Of a stretch of 48,736 nt of DNA, positions 25,640 through 33,468 are shown in pieces (position 1 is the stretch's first letter; every line of letters starts with the position of its first letter). The notes beneath the pieces are model-generated. The model was given only the letters and a program-made list of their open reading frames with translations. It was not told the origin of the DNA and did not search any database. Origin of the DNA: Alphaproteobacteria bacterium. Its GTDB lineage: Bacteria; Pseudomonadota; Alphaproteobacteria; ATCC43930; CGMCC-115725. The DNA is taken from contig JASHNY010000028.1 in the NCBI GenBank assembly GCA_030041385.1, positions 1 through 48,736 of the forward strand, in the 5' to 3' direction. Made by a program: the position numbers and the translations under genes.

Positions 25640-25924
25640 GCCCCTCGAACCGCGAGTTGCTCTAGGCTATGACCCCGCTAAGGGTTAGGCCGCAAGCGCC
25701 TCAGGTGCGAAGTTATCGTTCGCAGCTAAGTTTTGACCCGATAACGGCGGTATCATGCCGGGCGACGGACTTACCTTTACCACGCGCGTCGAGCCTGTTT
25801 CGCCCCCATAGGCTGCCGGTCCCGATTCGCCGGGCCGGCGGAAATGGTGGAGGCGCCGGGTACTGCCCCCGGGTCCGCTACGCTTATTCCATAAGCCGTG
25901 TATCGCCATAGTCGGTTGCCCGAC
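25640..25924 (-). ncRNA. ssrA: tmRNA (ssrA), circularly permuted two-piece type
   Basis: On the minus strand the acceptor piece comes first, ending in CGCCTCC-A-CCA at 25854-25845, with a 5-bp T-stem (CCGGG/CCCGG) and the loop GGCAGTA. After an intervening segment of 37 bases the coding piece starts with GGGGGCG at 25807, which pairs with CGCCTCC to form the acceptor stem, including the G3-U70 wobble that identifies alanine. The tag reading frame runs 25726-25685 and encodes AANDNFAPEALAA then TAA. The permuted order is the hallmark of alphaproteobacterial tmRNA. The outer ends (about 25924 and 25640) are estimates. Confidence 0.93.
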
Positions 25925-25930
25925 CGCGAA

Positions 25931-25959
25931 GATATAGGATGGGAACCGCCAAGGTGCAA
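25931..25959 (-). promoter_or_regulatory. Promoter of ssrA
   Basis: On the minus strand TTGCAC (25959-25954) is followed after exactly 17 bases by TATATC (25936-25931). This is close to the sigma70 consensus and would start transcription about 7 bases further on, just upstream of the tmRNA acceptor piece. Confidence 0.75.
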
Positions 25960-25998
25960 TCGCGGCGCGTCCTCTGTGACGGCCGCCACGCGGCCTTC

Positions 25999-26040
25999 TC
26001 AGGATGAGGGAGTTTCTGCGCCCTCTGTCCCTCATGCTGA
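25999..26040. repeat. Intergenic inverted repeat between ssrA and thyX
   Basis: TCAGGATGAGGG and CCCTCATGCTGA are complementary in 11 of 12 positions and enclose 18 bases. The sequence that follows (GAGGAGCCGTGCGCAGC ... CGTCTCGAAGCACGCAGG, to about 26078) belongs to the same, well-known alphaproteobacterial repeat type. It occupies most of the space between the ssrA promoter and the thyX start. Confidence 0.75.
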
Positions 26041-26092
26041 GGAGCCGTGCGCAGCGCGGCGTCTCGAAGCACGCAGGGCGGATGGAGCCACC

Positions 26093-27031
26093 ATGGGGCT
26101 GACCGACGAGCAGCGCGGCGAGATTGCGGCGGAGCGCGGCGAAAGCCGGTCGACGCGGCGGGTTACCGTGCCGGCGCTCGAAGAGATCCTGTACGAGGCG
26201 CTGCCGGTGCTCGACCACGGCTTCGTGCGGGTCGTCGATTACATGGGCGACGATGGCGCGGTCGTACAGGCGGCGCGAGTGTCGTATGGGCGGGGCACCA
26301 GGCGGGTCAGCGAAGACCGCGGCCTGATCAATTATCTGATGCGGCACCGCCACACCACGCCGTTCGAGATGTGCGAGATCAAGTATCACGTCAAATTGCC
26401 GATCTTCGTCGCCCGGCAGTGGATTCGCCACCGCACCGCAAACGTCAACGAGTACTCGGCCCGTTATTCGATCCTCGACAACGAATTCTACATTCCGGCA
26501 CCCGAACATCTGGCAGCCCAGGCCTCGACCAACCGCCAGGGCCGCGGCGCAGTGCTCGAAGGCGAGGCGGCGCGGCACGTGCTCGGCCTGCTTCGCGACG
26601 ACGCGGAGCGCGCCTATGCCGATTACAGCGAAATGCTCAACGTGGACGAGGCCGGTGCGCCGCGCGATCCGAGCTGGCCGGGCTTAGCCCGCGAGTTGGC
26701 CCGCATGAATTTGTCGCTGAATTTCTACACCCAGTGGTACTGGAAGACCAACCTGCACAATCTGATGCATTTCCTTAGCTTGCGGGCGGATGCTCATGCG
26801 CAATACGAGATCCGTGCCTATGCGGAGGCGATGCTCGGCACGCTTGAACGCTGGGTGCCGATGACCCATGCGGCGTTTCTCGAATACCGGATGAACGCGG
26901 CGACGATTTCGGCCGCGGGGCTGCGGGTGATCCGCCGCTTGCTCGCCGGCGAGGCGGTCGACCGGCAATCGAGCGGCCTCAGCCCGCGGGAATGGCGCGA
27001 GCTGATGGCCGTGATCGGGCGCGACGCCTAG
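26093..27031 (+). CDS. thyX: Flavin-dependent thymidylate synthase
   Basis: A 312-residue FAD-dependent enzyme that makes dTMP from dUMP with methylene-tetrahydrofolate and NADPH. The family signature RHRx7S is [11 protein letters not shown] at residues 112-122. The conserved block [29 protein letters not shown] and [21 protein letters not shown] support it. The C terminus is normal for alphaproteobacterial ThyX. The ATG at 26093 follows GGATGGAGCC, at a usual distance for the ribosome; an open frame further upstream crosses the intergenic repeat and is not expected to be translated. Confidence 0.95.
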   Translation: MGLTDEQRGEIAAERGESRSTRRVTVPALEEILYEALPVLDHGFVRVVDYMGDDGAVVQAARVSYGRGTRRVSEDRGLINYLMRHRHTTPFEMCEIKYHVKLPIFVARQWIRHRTANVNEYSARYSILDNEFYIPAPEHLAAQASTNRQGRGAVLEGEAARHVLGLLRDDAERAYADYSEMLNVDEAGAPRDPSWPGLARELARMNLSLNFYTQWYWKTNLHNLMHFLSLRADAHAQYEIRAYAEAMLGTLERWVPMTHAAFLEYRMNAATISAAGLRVIRRLLAGEAVDRQSSGLSPREWRELMAVIGRDA

Positions 27032-27062
27032 CGTGACATTCGGGTACCCTCAAGCCGCCCTT

Positions 27063-27081
27063 GGCCGGGCGTGACCCGGCC
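27063..27081. repeat. Palindromic repeat between thyX and mrp
   Basis: GGCCGGG and CCCGGCC are perfect 7-base inverted arms around CGTGA. The rest of the 27032-27195 gap, between two convergent genes, holds further degenerate GC-rich palindromes of the same style (GGCCGGGTCCCGGC near 27170) and no gene. A related core occurs near 327-340. Confidence 0.65.
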
Positions 27082-27195
27082 ACCCACGTCTTTCTCAAGC
27101 CCGCGGGAGGTGAGCCGGAGGGTGCCTCAAACCGGCAAGGCCATGCCGTGGCCCGGCGATGCAGAAAAACGGCCGGGTCCCGGCGGGGTTCCGCG

Positions 27196-28311
27196 TCATT
27201 CGACGACGATGCGCGGCGGCGCCCGCACCGGCGTCTCGGCGCCGGTCAATTTCTGCCACAGCCGCGCCGCGATCTGGCGGAACAAGAGGGCATGGGCGCT
27301 GTCGGGTTGCGACACCGTCACCGGCTGCCCGCCATCGGAGGTTTCGCGGATCGCCAGGTCGAGCGGCACCTCGCCAAGGAATTCGGTGCCGAGCCGCTCG
27401 GCTTCGCGGCGGGCGCCGCCGTGGGAGAAGATCTCGCTGCGCTCGCCGCAATGCGGGCACAGGAAATAGCTCATGTTCTCGATGATGCCGAGCACCGGCA
27501 CGTTGACCTTGTTGAACATGCTGAGGCCGCGGCGGGCGTCGATCAGGGCGATGTCCTGCGGGGTCGAAACGATGACCGCACCGGCGAGCGCGACCTGTTG
27601 CGCCATCGTCAGCTGCGCGTCGCCGGTGCCGGGCGGCATGTCGACGATCATGATGTCGAGTTCGCCCCAATCGACGTCGCGCAGCATCTGCTGCAAGGCG
27701 CTCATCACCATCGGGCCGCGCCAGATCATCGCCGTGTCCTCGGGCACGAGAAACCCGATCGACATGCATTTCAGCCCGTAATTCTGCATCGGCCTGAGGA
27801 TCTTGCCGTCGGCCGAGCTGGGACGCCCGGAAATCCCCAGCATGCGCGGCATCGACGGGCCGTATATGTCGGCGTCGAGCACCCCGACCGCGAGCCCGTT
27901 GGCGTGCAATGCCAGGGCGAGGTTGGCCGCCACCGTCGATTTGCCGACCCCGCCTTTGCCCGAGGCGACCGCGACGATCGCCTTGACTCCGGGCACGAGA
28001 CCGCCCCTGGCCGCGGCCGGCTGGGGCGCCTGCGGGCGCGGCGCTGCGCCGGGGCGCGGGTGGGCTTCCGCGGTCAGTACTGCGGTCACCGAAACCACGC
28101 CGGGCAGGGCCTCGACCGCCGCCTCGGCGGCCTTGCGCAGGGGTTCGAGCCGGGGCCCGCGCTCGGGCTCGACCTCGATCGCGAATCCGACATTGCCGTC
28201 GCGCACGACCACGCCGGAAATCATGCCGAGCGAGACCACGTCGCCGCCTCGCGCCGGGTCGCGGATTTGTCGCAGCGCGGCAAGAACCTCCCGCTCGGTG
28301 ACTTCTGCCAT
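27196..28311 (-). CDS. mrp: Mrp/ApbC-family iron-sulfur cluster carrier ATPase
   Basis: A 371-residue P-loop protein that binds and delivers Fe-S clusters to target enzymes. The N-terminal MIP18/DUF59-like domain (REVLAALRQIRDPARGGDVV ... GVVSVTAVLT, about 1-82) is followed by an Ala/Pro-rich linker and the ATPase domain with VASGKGGVGKST (118-126, deviant Walker A), DADIYGPSMPRMLG, and MIVDMPPGTGDAQLT. The cluster-binding CxxC is CPHCG within MSYFLCPHCGERSEIFS. The ATG at 28311 gives the family start. It is divergent from hflK. Such a carrier could serve the class I fumarase and the radical SAM enzyme in this window. Confidence 0.95.
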   Translation of the reverse strand: MAEVTEREVLAALRQIRDPARGGDVVSLGMISGVVVRDGNVGFAIEVEPERGPRLEPLRKAAEAAVEALPGVVSVTAVLTAEAHPRPGAAPRPQAPQPAAARGGLVPGVKAIVAVASGKGGVGKSTVAANLALALHANGLAVGVLDADIYGPSMPRMLGISGRPSSADGKILRPMQNYGLKCMSIGFLVPEDTAMIWRGPMVMSALQQMLRDVDWGELDIMIVDMPPGTGDAQLTMAQQVALAGAVIVSTPQDIALIDARRGLSMFNKVNVPVLGIIENMSYFLCPHCGERSEIFSHGGARREAERLGTEFLGEVPLDLAIRETSDGGQPVTVSQPDSAHALLFRQIAARLWQKLTGAETPVRAPPRIVVE

Positions 28312-28437
28312 ACGCCTCTCCGACCGCTCCATTGGATTGACGGGATTTAGGCCTGCCGTGCCGGCTTGACAACCCGCGCGCGGGCGCCCTCTATCCGCTC
28401 CGGTCACCCACCGGACCCTCGGAAAGGCCAGGGGACG

Positions 28438-29685
28438 ATGATCTGGAAGAGTGAGGGCGGGGGCCCTTGGGGTACGGGGCCGCGCGGCGGCGGCCAGGGC
28501 CCGTGGGGCGGCGGCCGCGGCGGCGGGAACGGTCCCGGCCCGCGTCCCGGCGGCGGGCCGCAGCCGCCCAACCTCGAAGAAATTTTGCGCCGCAGCCAAG
28601 ATCGGCTTCGCCGCCTGTTTCCCGGCAACTTCCGCGCCGGGGCCGGCATCGGCGTTGCCGTGATCGCGGTCGTGGTGCTGTGGCTTGCCAGCGGGTTCTA
28701 CCGCGTGCTGCCTGACGAGGTCGGCGTGGTCCTGCGCTTTGGCGCCTATAACCGCACCACGCAGCCGGGGCTCAATTATCATCTGCCGGCGCCGATCGAG
28801 ACCGTGCTGACCCCGAGCGTGACCCGGATCAACCGCATGGAGATCGGCTATCGCTCCGGCGAAGGCAACTCGGGCCGGCCGAGCGCCCCGCGGCAGGTGC
28901 CGGAAGAGGCGCTGATGCTGACCGGCGACGAGAACATCGTCGATATCAACTTTGCCGTGTTCTGGCAGATCAAGAATGCGCAGGAGTATCTGTTCAACAT
29001 CCGCCATCCTGAAGGCACCGTGAAATCGGCGGCCGAAAGCGCGATGCGCGAGATCGTCGGCGAGACGCCGATCGCCGCGGCCCTGGCCGAGGGGCGCGGC
29101 AAAATCGAGACCGAGACTCAGCATCTGCTGCAGCAGATCCTCGATTCCTACGGCGCCGGGATCGAGATCACGCAGATCCAGTTGCAAAAGGTCGATCCGC
29201 CGGGTCCGGTCATCGAATCGTTCCGCGACGTGCAGCGCGCGTTGGCCGATCGCGCCCGCCTGCGCAACGAGGCCGAGGCCTACCGCAACGACATCCTGCC
29301 GCGGGCGCGCGGCCAGGCGGTCAAGATTCGCCAGGAGGCGGAAGCCTACAAGGCGGCGACGGTCGCCAAGGCCGAAGGCGACGCTGCGCGCTTCATCGAG
29401 GTCTACCGGGCCTTCAAGGCGGCGAAGGACGTGACGCTGCAGCGGCTCTACATCGAGACGATGGAAGACATCCTGAGGAACAGCAACAAGGTCATCATCG
29501 ACCAGGGTGCCGCGCGCACCAGCGGCGTGCTGCCCTATCTGCCGCTGCCGGGCCTCGCCACTTTCGGCAAGGGCAAGGCGGCGCCGCCATCGGGGGCGCC
29601 GGCGGGCGCACCGCACACGGCGGGCACCTCGTCGCCGTTGCCGTCGATCGCGTCGGCGCCGGTCGGACAGGAGCCCCAGCAATGA
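28438..29685 (+). CDS. hflK: FtsH-protease modulator HflK
   Basis: A 415-residue membrane protein of the SPFH/prohibitin family. It begins with a long Gly-rich tract (about residues 8-42, GGGPWGTGPRGGG and more), then one membrane helix (about 66-86, GIGVAVIAVVVLWLASGFYRV) and the SPFH domain in the periplasm (PDEVGVVLRFGAYN ... FWQIKNAQEYLFNIRHPEG). A charged Ala-rich helical region follows (RNEAEAYRNDILPRARGQAV). With HflC it forms a large complex around FtsH. The ATG at 28438 follows AAGGCCAGGGGAC. The stop overlaps hflC by 4 bases. Confidence 0.95.
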   Translation: MIWKSEGGGPWGTGPRGGGQGPWGGGRGGGNGPGPRPGGGPQPPNLEEILRRSQDRLRRLFPGNFRAGAGIGVAVIAVVVLWLASGFYRVLPDEVGVVLRFGAYNRTTQPGLNYHLPAPIETVLTPSVTRINRMEIGYRSGEGNSGRPSAPRQVPEEALMLTGDENIVDINFAVFWQIKNAQEYLFNIRHPEGTVKSAAESAMREIVGETPIAAALAEGRGKIETETQHLLQQILDSYGAGIEITQIQLQKVDPPGPVIESFRDVQRALADRARLRNEAEAYRNDILPRARGQAVKIRQEAEAYKAATVAKAEGDAARFIEVYRAFKAAKDVTLQRLYIETMEDILRNSNKVIIDQGAARTSGVLPYLPLPGLATFGKGKAAPPSGAPAGAPHTAGTSSPLPSIASAPVGQEPQQ

Positions 29686-30647
29686 ACCGGCCCGTGCTCG
29701 TTGTCGTCGCGGTCGTGCTGGTCGCGATCGGCGTATTGGCGACGAGTTCGCTGTTCATCGTCGATCAGACCGAGCAGGCGCTGGTGCTGCAGCTCGGCCA
29801 GCCGAAACGGGTGATCCGCCGGCCCGGCCTGTGGGTCAAGCGCCCGTTCATCGAGAACGTGATCTTTTACGACAAGCGCGTGCTCGATTTCGAGCCGCCG
29901 CCCGAAGAGGTCATCGCCTCCGACCAGAAGCGGCTCGTCGTCGACAGCTACACCCGCTACCGCATCACCAATCCGCTGCAGTTCTACCAGACGGTCGGCA
30001 CCGAAGAGGGGGTGCGCGGTCGGCTCGCCGCGATCGTCAGCGGCAGCCTGCGCCGCGTCCTCGGCAATGTCACGCTGTCCGACGTGCTGTCGGAGAAGCG
30101 CGCCGCGATCATGCATCACATCCGCGACGAGGTCGCCGCCGAAGCCAAAGGGTTCGGCATCAATGTCGTCGATGTGCGGCTGCGCCGGGCCGACCTGCCG
30201 CCCGAAAACAGCGAGGCGATCTATGCCCGCATGCAGTCCGAGCGGCAGCAGCAGGCGGCGCAGTACCGCGCCGAAGGCGCCGAGGCGGCGCAGACGGTGC
30301 GCGCCAATGCCGACCGCGAGCGTACCGTCATTCTCGCCGATGCCCAGCGCGATGCGCAGAGATTGCGCGGCGAGGGCGATGCCCAGTCGATCAAGATCTA
30401 CGCCGACGCCTTTGACCAGGATAAGAGCTTTTTCGCGTTCTACCGCTCGATGGAAGCCTATCGCGATGCCTTCGACGGGCGCACGACCTCGTTCGTGCTG
30501 AGCCCGCAAGGCGACTTTTTCCGCTTCTTCGGCAATTGGCAGGGAAACCCGGCGCCGGCGAACCCGCCGCAGCCGGCCGCGGATGCGAACTCGGCACGTC
30601 CGCCGGCGCGGCCGCCCGCCGCAGGGGCGGCCCGCCACGCACCCTGA
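29682..30647 (+). CDS. hflC: FtsH-protease modulator HflC
   Basis: A 321-residue partner of HflK. One N-terminal membrane helix (MNRPVLVVVAVVLVAIGVLA) anchors an SPFH domain with SLFIVDQTEQALVLQLGQPK and RLVVDSYTRYRITNPLQFYQ. The helical part contains SEAIYARMQSERQQQAAQYR, typical of HflC. After FDGRTTSFVLSPQGDFFRFF, the usual HflC end, there is a Pro/Ala-rich tail of about 40 residues. The ATG overlaps the hflK stop (ATGA), so the two subunits are translationally coupled. Confidence 0.95.
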   Translation: MNRPVLVVVAVVLVAIGVLATSSLFIVDQTEQALVLQLGQPKRVIRRPGLWVKRPFIENVIFYDKRVLDFEPPPEEVIASDQKRLVVDSYTRYRITNPLQFYQTVGTEEGVRGRLAAIVSGSLRRVLGNVTLSDVLSEKRAAIMHHIRDEVAAEAKGFGINVVDVRLRRADLPPENSEAIYARMQSERQQQAAQYRAEGAEAAQTVRANADRERTVILADAQRDAQRLRGEGDAQSIKIYADAFDQDKSFFAFYRSMEAYRDAFDGRTTSFVLSPQGDFFRFFGNWQGNPAPANPPQPAADANSARPPARPPAAGAARHAP

Positions 30648-30656
30648 CCCGCGCCG

Positions 30657-30842
30657 ATGCGGGACTTGGCCACGGCGCTCGCCCTCGTTCTGGTGATCGA
30701 GGGCATCCTCTATGCGCTGCTTCCCGAGGGAATGCGGCGGGCGGCGGTGCGGGCTGCAGCGACGCCGCCGCAGACCCTGCGCGGCGCCGGGCTTGCCGCC
30801 GCCTGCATCGGCGTCGTGCTGGTGTGGCTGTTGCGCCATTGA
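30657..30842 (+). CDS. Small DUF2065-family membrane protein
   Basis: A 61-residue protein with two hydrophobic helices (LATALALVLVIEGILYALLP and GLAAACIGVVLVWLLRH) and the conserved MRDLATALALVLVIEG start and LPEGMRR of DUF2065. Members are found next to hflC in many proteobacteria, as here (9 bases after hflC). The function is unknown; the location suggests an accessory to HflKC or membrane quality control. Confidence 0.85.
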   Translation: MRDLATALALVLVIEGILYALLPEGMRRAAVRAAATPPQTLRGAGLAAACIGVVLVWLLRH

Positions 30843-31022
30843 GGTGCGTCGTCGGGGCCTGCGAGGGGCGCGCCGGCGCAGGGTTATGCTTCGATCTGGC
30901 TTGCCGCGCGCTTCTCCCGTAAATTCCCCGGGCCGGGATGTCGGCGCGCGGCGCCGCTGCGGTAGCACGGCCGCTTTGCCCGCGCCCTAAAGCCCGCTGC
31001 TCTAAAGAAGGAGTCGGCTACG

Positions 31023-32528
31023 GTGTCGCTGCCGTCATTGCGCCTCGGTCGTGGGGCGTTTGTCGCGCTTCTGGTCATGCTGGTCGGGTTGCCGGCGGGG
31101 CTCGACCCGGCGAAGGCGCATCCGGGGCCCGACGGCTTCGCCGATCTGGCCGCCCGGCTGCTGCCGTCGGTGGTCAACATCTCGACGACCCAGACGATAA
31201 AATCCGAACACAGCAGCGAGCAGGCTTCCCCCGACCTGCCGCAGTTGCCGCCCGGCTCGCCGTTCGAGGAATTCTTCAAGAACTTCTTCAATCACAACGG
31301 CGACCATGGCAGCCAGCCCGACACCGAGTCACATCGGGCAACCTCGCTCGGTTCGGGCTTCATCGTCGACCCGGCCGGCTACATCGTGACCAACAATCAC
31401 GTGATCACCGACGCCGACCAGATCACCGTAATCCTGCACGACAACACCAACCTGAAGGCCACGGTGGTCGGCCGCGACACCAAGACCGACATCGCCGTGC
31501 TGAAGGTCACCACCAAGCACCCGCTTCCCGCCGTGACCTGGGGCGACAGCGAGGCGGCGCGGGTCGGCGACTGGGTGTTGGCGATCGGCAACCCGTTCGG
31601 GCTCGGCGGCACCGTCACGGCCGGCATCCTGTCGGCGCGCCAGCGCGACATCAATTCCGGCCCCTATGATGACTATCTGCAGACCGACGCATCGATCAAC
31701 CGCGGCAATTCCGGCGGGCCGATGTTCAACATGGCGGGCCAGGTGATCGGCATCAACACGGCGATCTACTCCCCCTCGGGCGGGTCGATCGGCATCGGCT
31801 TTGCGATCCCATCGTCGCTGGCAAAGCCGGTCGTGGCCGAGTTGATCGACGAGCCGGACCATACGGTCCATCGCGGCTGGCTCGGCGTGCGCATCCAGGA
31901 AGTCACCGGCGAGATCGCCGAGACGCTCGGCCTCGGCAAGCCGCGCGGCGCCCTGGTCGCCAGCGTCAACGACAAGGGCCCGGGCCAGGCCGCCGGCCTC
32001 GAGCCGGGCGACGTGATCCTGACCTTCGACGGCAAGCCGGTCGACGAGATGCGGGAATTGCCGCGCCTTGTCGCCGAGACGCGGGTGGATAAGGTCGTCA
32101 CGGTGACGGTGTGGCGCAAACGGCACGAAGTCACGCTGCAGGTCAAGCTCGGCCGGCTGCAGGAAACCGAGCAGGCAAGCGCGGAGGCGCCGGCAAAGGG
32201 CAAATCGCCCAAGAACGAGACGCAAAGCGTCACCGCGCTGGGGCTGACCCTGTCCGACGTGACCCAGGAATTGAAGGACAAATTCTCGCTGGCGGACGAT
32301 GCCAAGGGCGTCGTGGTGGTCGGCGTGGCCAAGAACAGCGGCGCCGCCGAAAAGGGCCTGAAGCCGGGCGATCTGATCATGGAGGCCGCGCAGGAAGAGG
32401 TTCAGACGACCGCCCAGATGACCGCCAGGATCGCCGCCGAGAAAAAATCGGGGCGCAAATCGATCCTGCTGTTGGTCCAGCGCCAGGGCGACCTGCGCTT
32501 TGTCGCGCTGCGTCTCGACCAGGGCTGA
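31023..32528 (+). CDS. Periplasmic serine endoprotease of the DegP/HtrA (Do) family
   Basis: A 501-residue protease and chaperone. A signal peptide (about 1-32, FVALLVMLVGLPAGLDPAKA) is followed by the trypsin-like domain with catalytic His126 (TNNHVITD), Asp156 (TKTDIAVL) and Ser230 (NRGNSGGPMFN), then two PDZ domains (GWLGVRIQEVTGEIAETLGL and GLTLSDVTQELKDKFSL onward). The start is GTG at 31023 with GAAGGAG about 8 bases upstream. It follows hflK-hflC-DUF2065, and is probably co-regulated, although a 180-base gap allows its own promoter. Whether it is DegP or DegQ cannot be settled. Confidence 0.95.
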   Translation: MSLPSLRLGRGAFVALLVMLVGLPAGLDPAKAHPGPDGFADLAARLLPSVVNISTTQTIKSEHSSEQASPDLPQLPPGSPFEEFFKNFFNHNGDHGSQPDTESHRATSLGSGFIVDPAGYIVTNNHVITDADQITVILHDNTNLKATVVGRDTKTDIAVLKVTTKHPLPAVTWGDSEAARVGDWVLAIGNPFGLGGTVTAGILSARQRDINSGPYDDYLQTDASINRGNSGGPMFNMAGQVIGINTAIYSPSGGSIGIGFAIPSSLAKPVVAELIDEPDHTVHRGWLGVRIQEVTGEIAETLGLGKPRGALVASVNDKGPGQAAGLEPGDVILTFDGKPVDEMRELPRLVAETRVDKVVTVTVWRKRHEVTLQVKLGRLQETEQASAEAPAKGKSPKNETQSVTALGLTLSDVTQELKDKFSLADDAKGVVVVGVAKNSGAAEKGLKPGDLIMEAAQEEVQTTAQMTARIAAEKKSGRKSILLLVQRQGDLRFVALRLDQG

Positions 32529-32547
32529 CCCCGCCGCCCGGATCGGT

Positions 32548-33438
32548 CTAGCTTGGCGCGCCGACGATGTCCTCGGCGCGGTAGCCTTGCGCATAAAGCA
32601 GCGCGGTGAGGTCGGCGTGGTCGATCCGCCAGCGCGCCGCCGCGGCGACCGCTGGCTTCGCGCGAAAGGCGATGCCGAGCCCGGCGGCGGCGAGCATCGG
32701 CAGATCGTTGGCGCCGTCGCCGACCGCGAGCGTCTGGCCGAGGGCGATCCCACGCTCTGCCGCCAGGCCCAGCAACGTGTCCCGCTTGGTCGCAGCGGTG
32801 ACGAGCGGGGCGCCGACGGTGCCGGCGATCCGGCCGCCGGCAATATCGAGCCGGTTGGCGACGATGCGGGCAAAGCCGAGATGCGCCCCCACCGGCTCGG
32901 CGAAGGCGGCGAAACCGCCCGAGACCAGCGCGGTTACGGCGCCGGCGGCACGCATCGTCGCGACCAGCGCGCTGGCGCCCGGCGTCAGCCGGATATGGCG
33001 GGCGGCCTCGTCGAGCACGGTTTGCGGCAGGCCTTTCAAGAGGGCGACCCGCTCGGCAAGCGCCGCGACGAAGTCGATCTCGCCGTTCATCGCCCGCCGG
33101 GTGATTTCGGCGACAGGCGCGCGCAGGCCGACGAACTCGGCCAGTTCCTCGAGCATCTCGTTTTCGATGATCGTCGATTCCATGTCGGCGACGAGGAGGC
33201 GTTTCCGCCGCCCGGCGCGCGGCTGGACCACCACGTCGATCGGGGCTGTGCCGATCACCTGCCGCGCGGCCGCCGCGGCGGTCTCGGGGCCGGCGCCGGT
33301 GCAGAACAGGTCGCAGGCCATGCCGGGAGCGAGCCAGTCGGGGCCGGCAGCTCCGACGATGCCGGCGAGCGCAGCGGCGCGGCCGGCGAGAACCCCGGTG
33401 CCGCCCGGCCCGGCGACCAAGGTGATGACCAGGTTCAA
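32548..33438 (-). CDS. serB: Phosphoserine phosphatase SerB
   Basis: A 296-residue HAD phosphatase, last step of serine synthesis. The N-terminal ACT-like part (about 1-75) precedes the HAD core: motif I is DMEST at 85-89, motif II is ALVSGGF, and motif III/IV are TKRDTLLGLAAERG and AVGDGANDLPML. Motif I normally reads DxDxT; the second Asp (general acid/base) is Glu87 here. The best start is TTG at 33438 (NLVITLVAGPGG), since no ATG or GTG fits. It is head-to-head with miaA, only 30 bases apart. Confidence 0.9.
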   Translation of the reverse strand: MNLVITLVAGPGGTGVLAGRAAALAGIVGAAGPDWLAPGMACDLFCTGAGPETAAAAARQVIGTAPIDVVVQPRAGRRKRLLVADMESTIIENEMLEELAEFVGLRAPVAEITRRAMNGEIDFVAALAERVALLKGLPQTVLDEAARHIRLTPGASALVATMRAAGAVTALVSGGFAAFAEPVGAHLGFARIVANRLDIAGGRIAGTVGAPLVTAATKRDTLLGLAAERGIALGQTLAVGDGANDLPMLAAAGLGIAFRAKPAVAAAARWRIDHADLTALLYAQGYRAEDIVGAPS

Positions 33439-33468
33439 GCCGCCCTCGCTTCCGGTGCAACGCCGCTC

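Noticed and set aside
25650-25670. A tRNA T-loop-like GGTTCGAG at the end of the tmRNA gene
   Set aside because: It forms only a 4-bp local stem and no cloverleaf can be built around it; it lies in or just after the coding piece 3' end.
25685-26578. A long open frame on the minus strand across ssrA and the 5' half of thyX
   Set aside because: It only reads through the antisense of thyX and then happens to enter the tmRNA tag frame; the ending ANDNFAPEALAA is the tag itself, not a protein C terminus.
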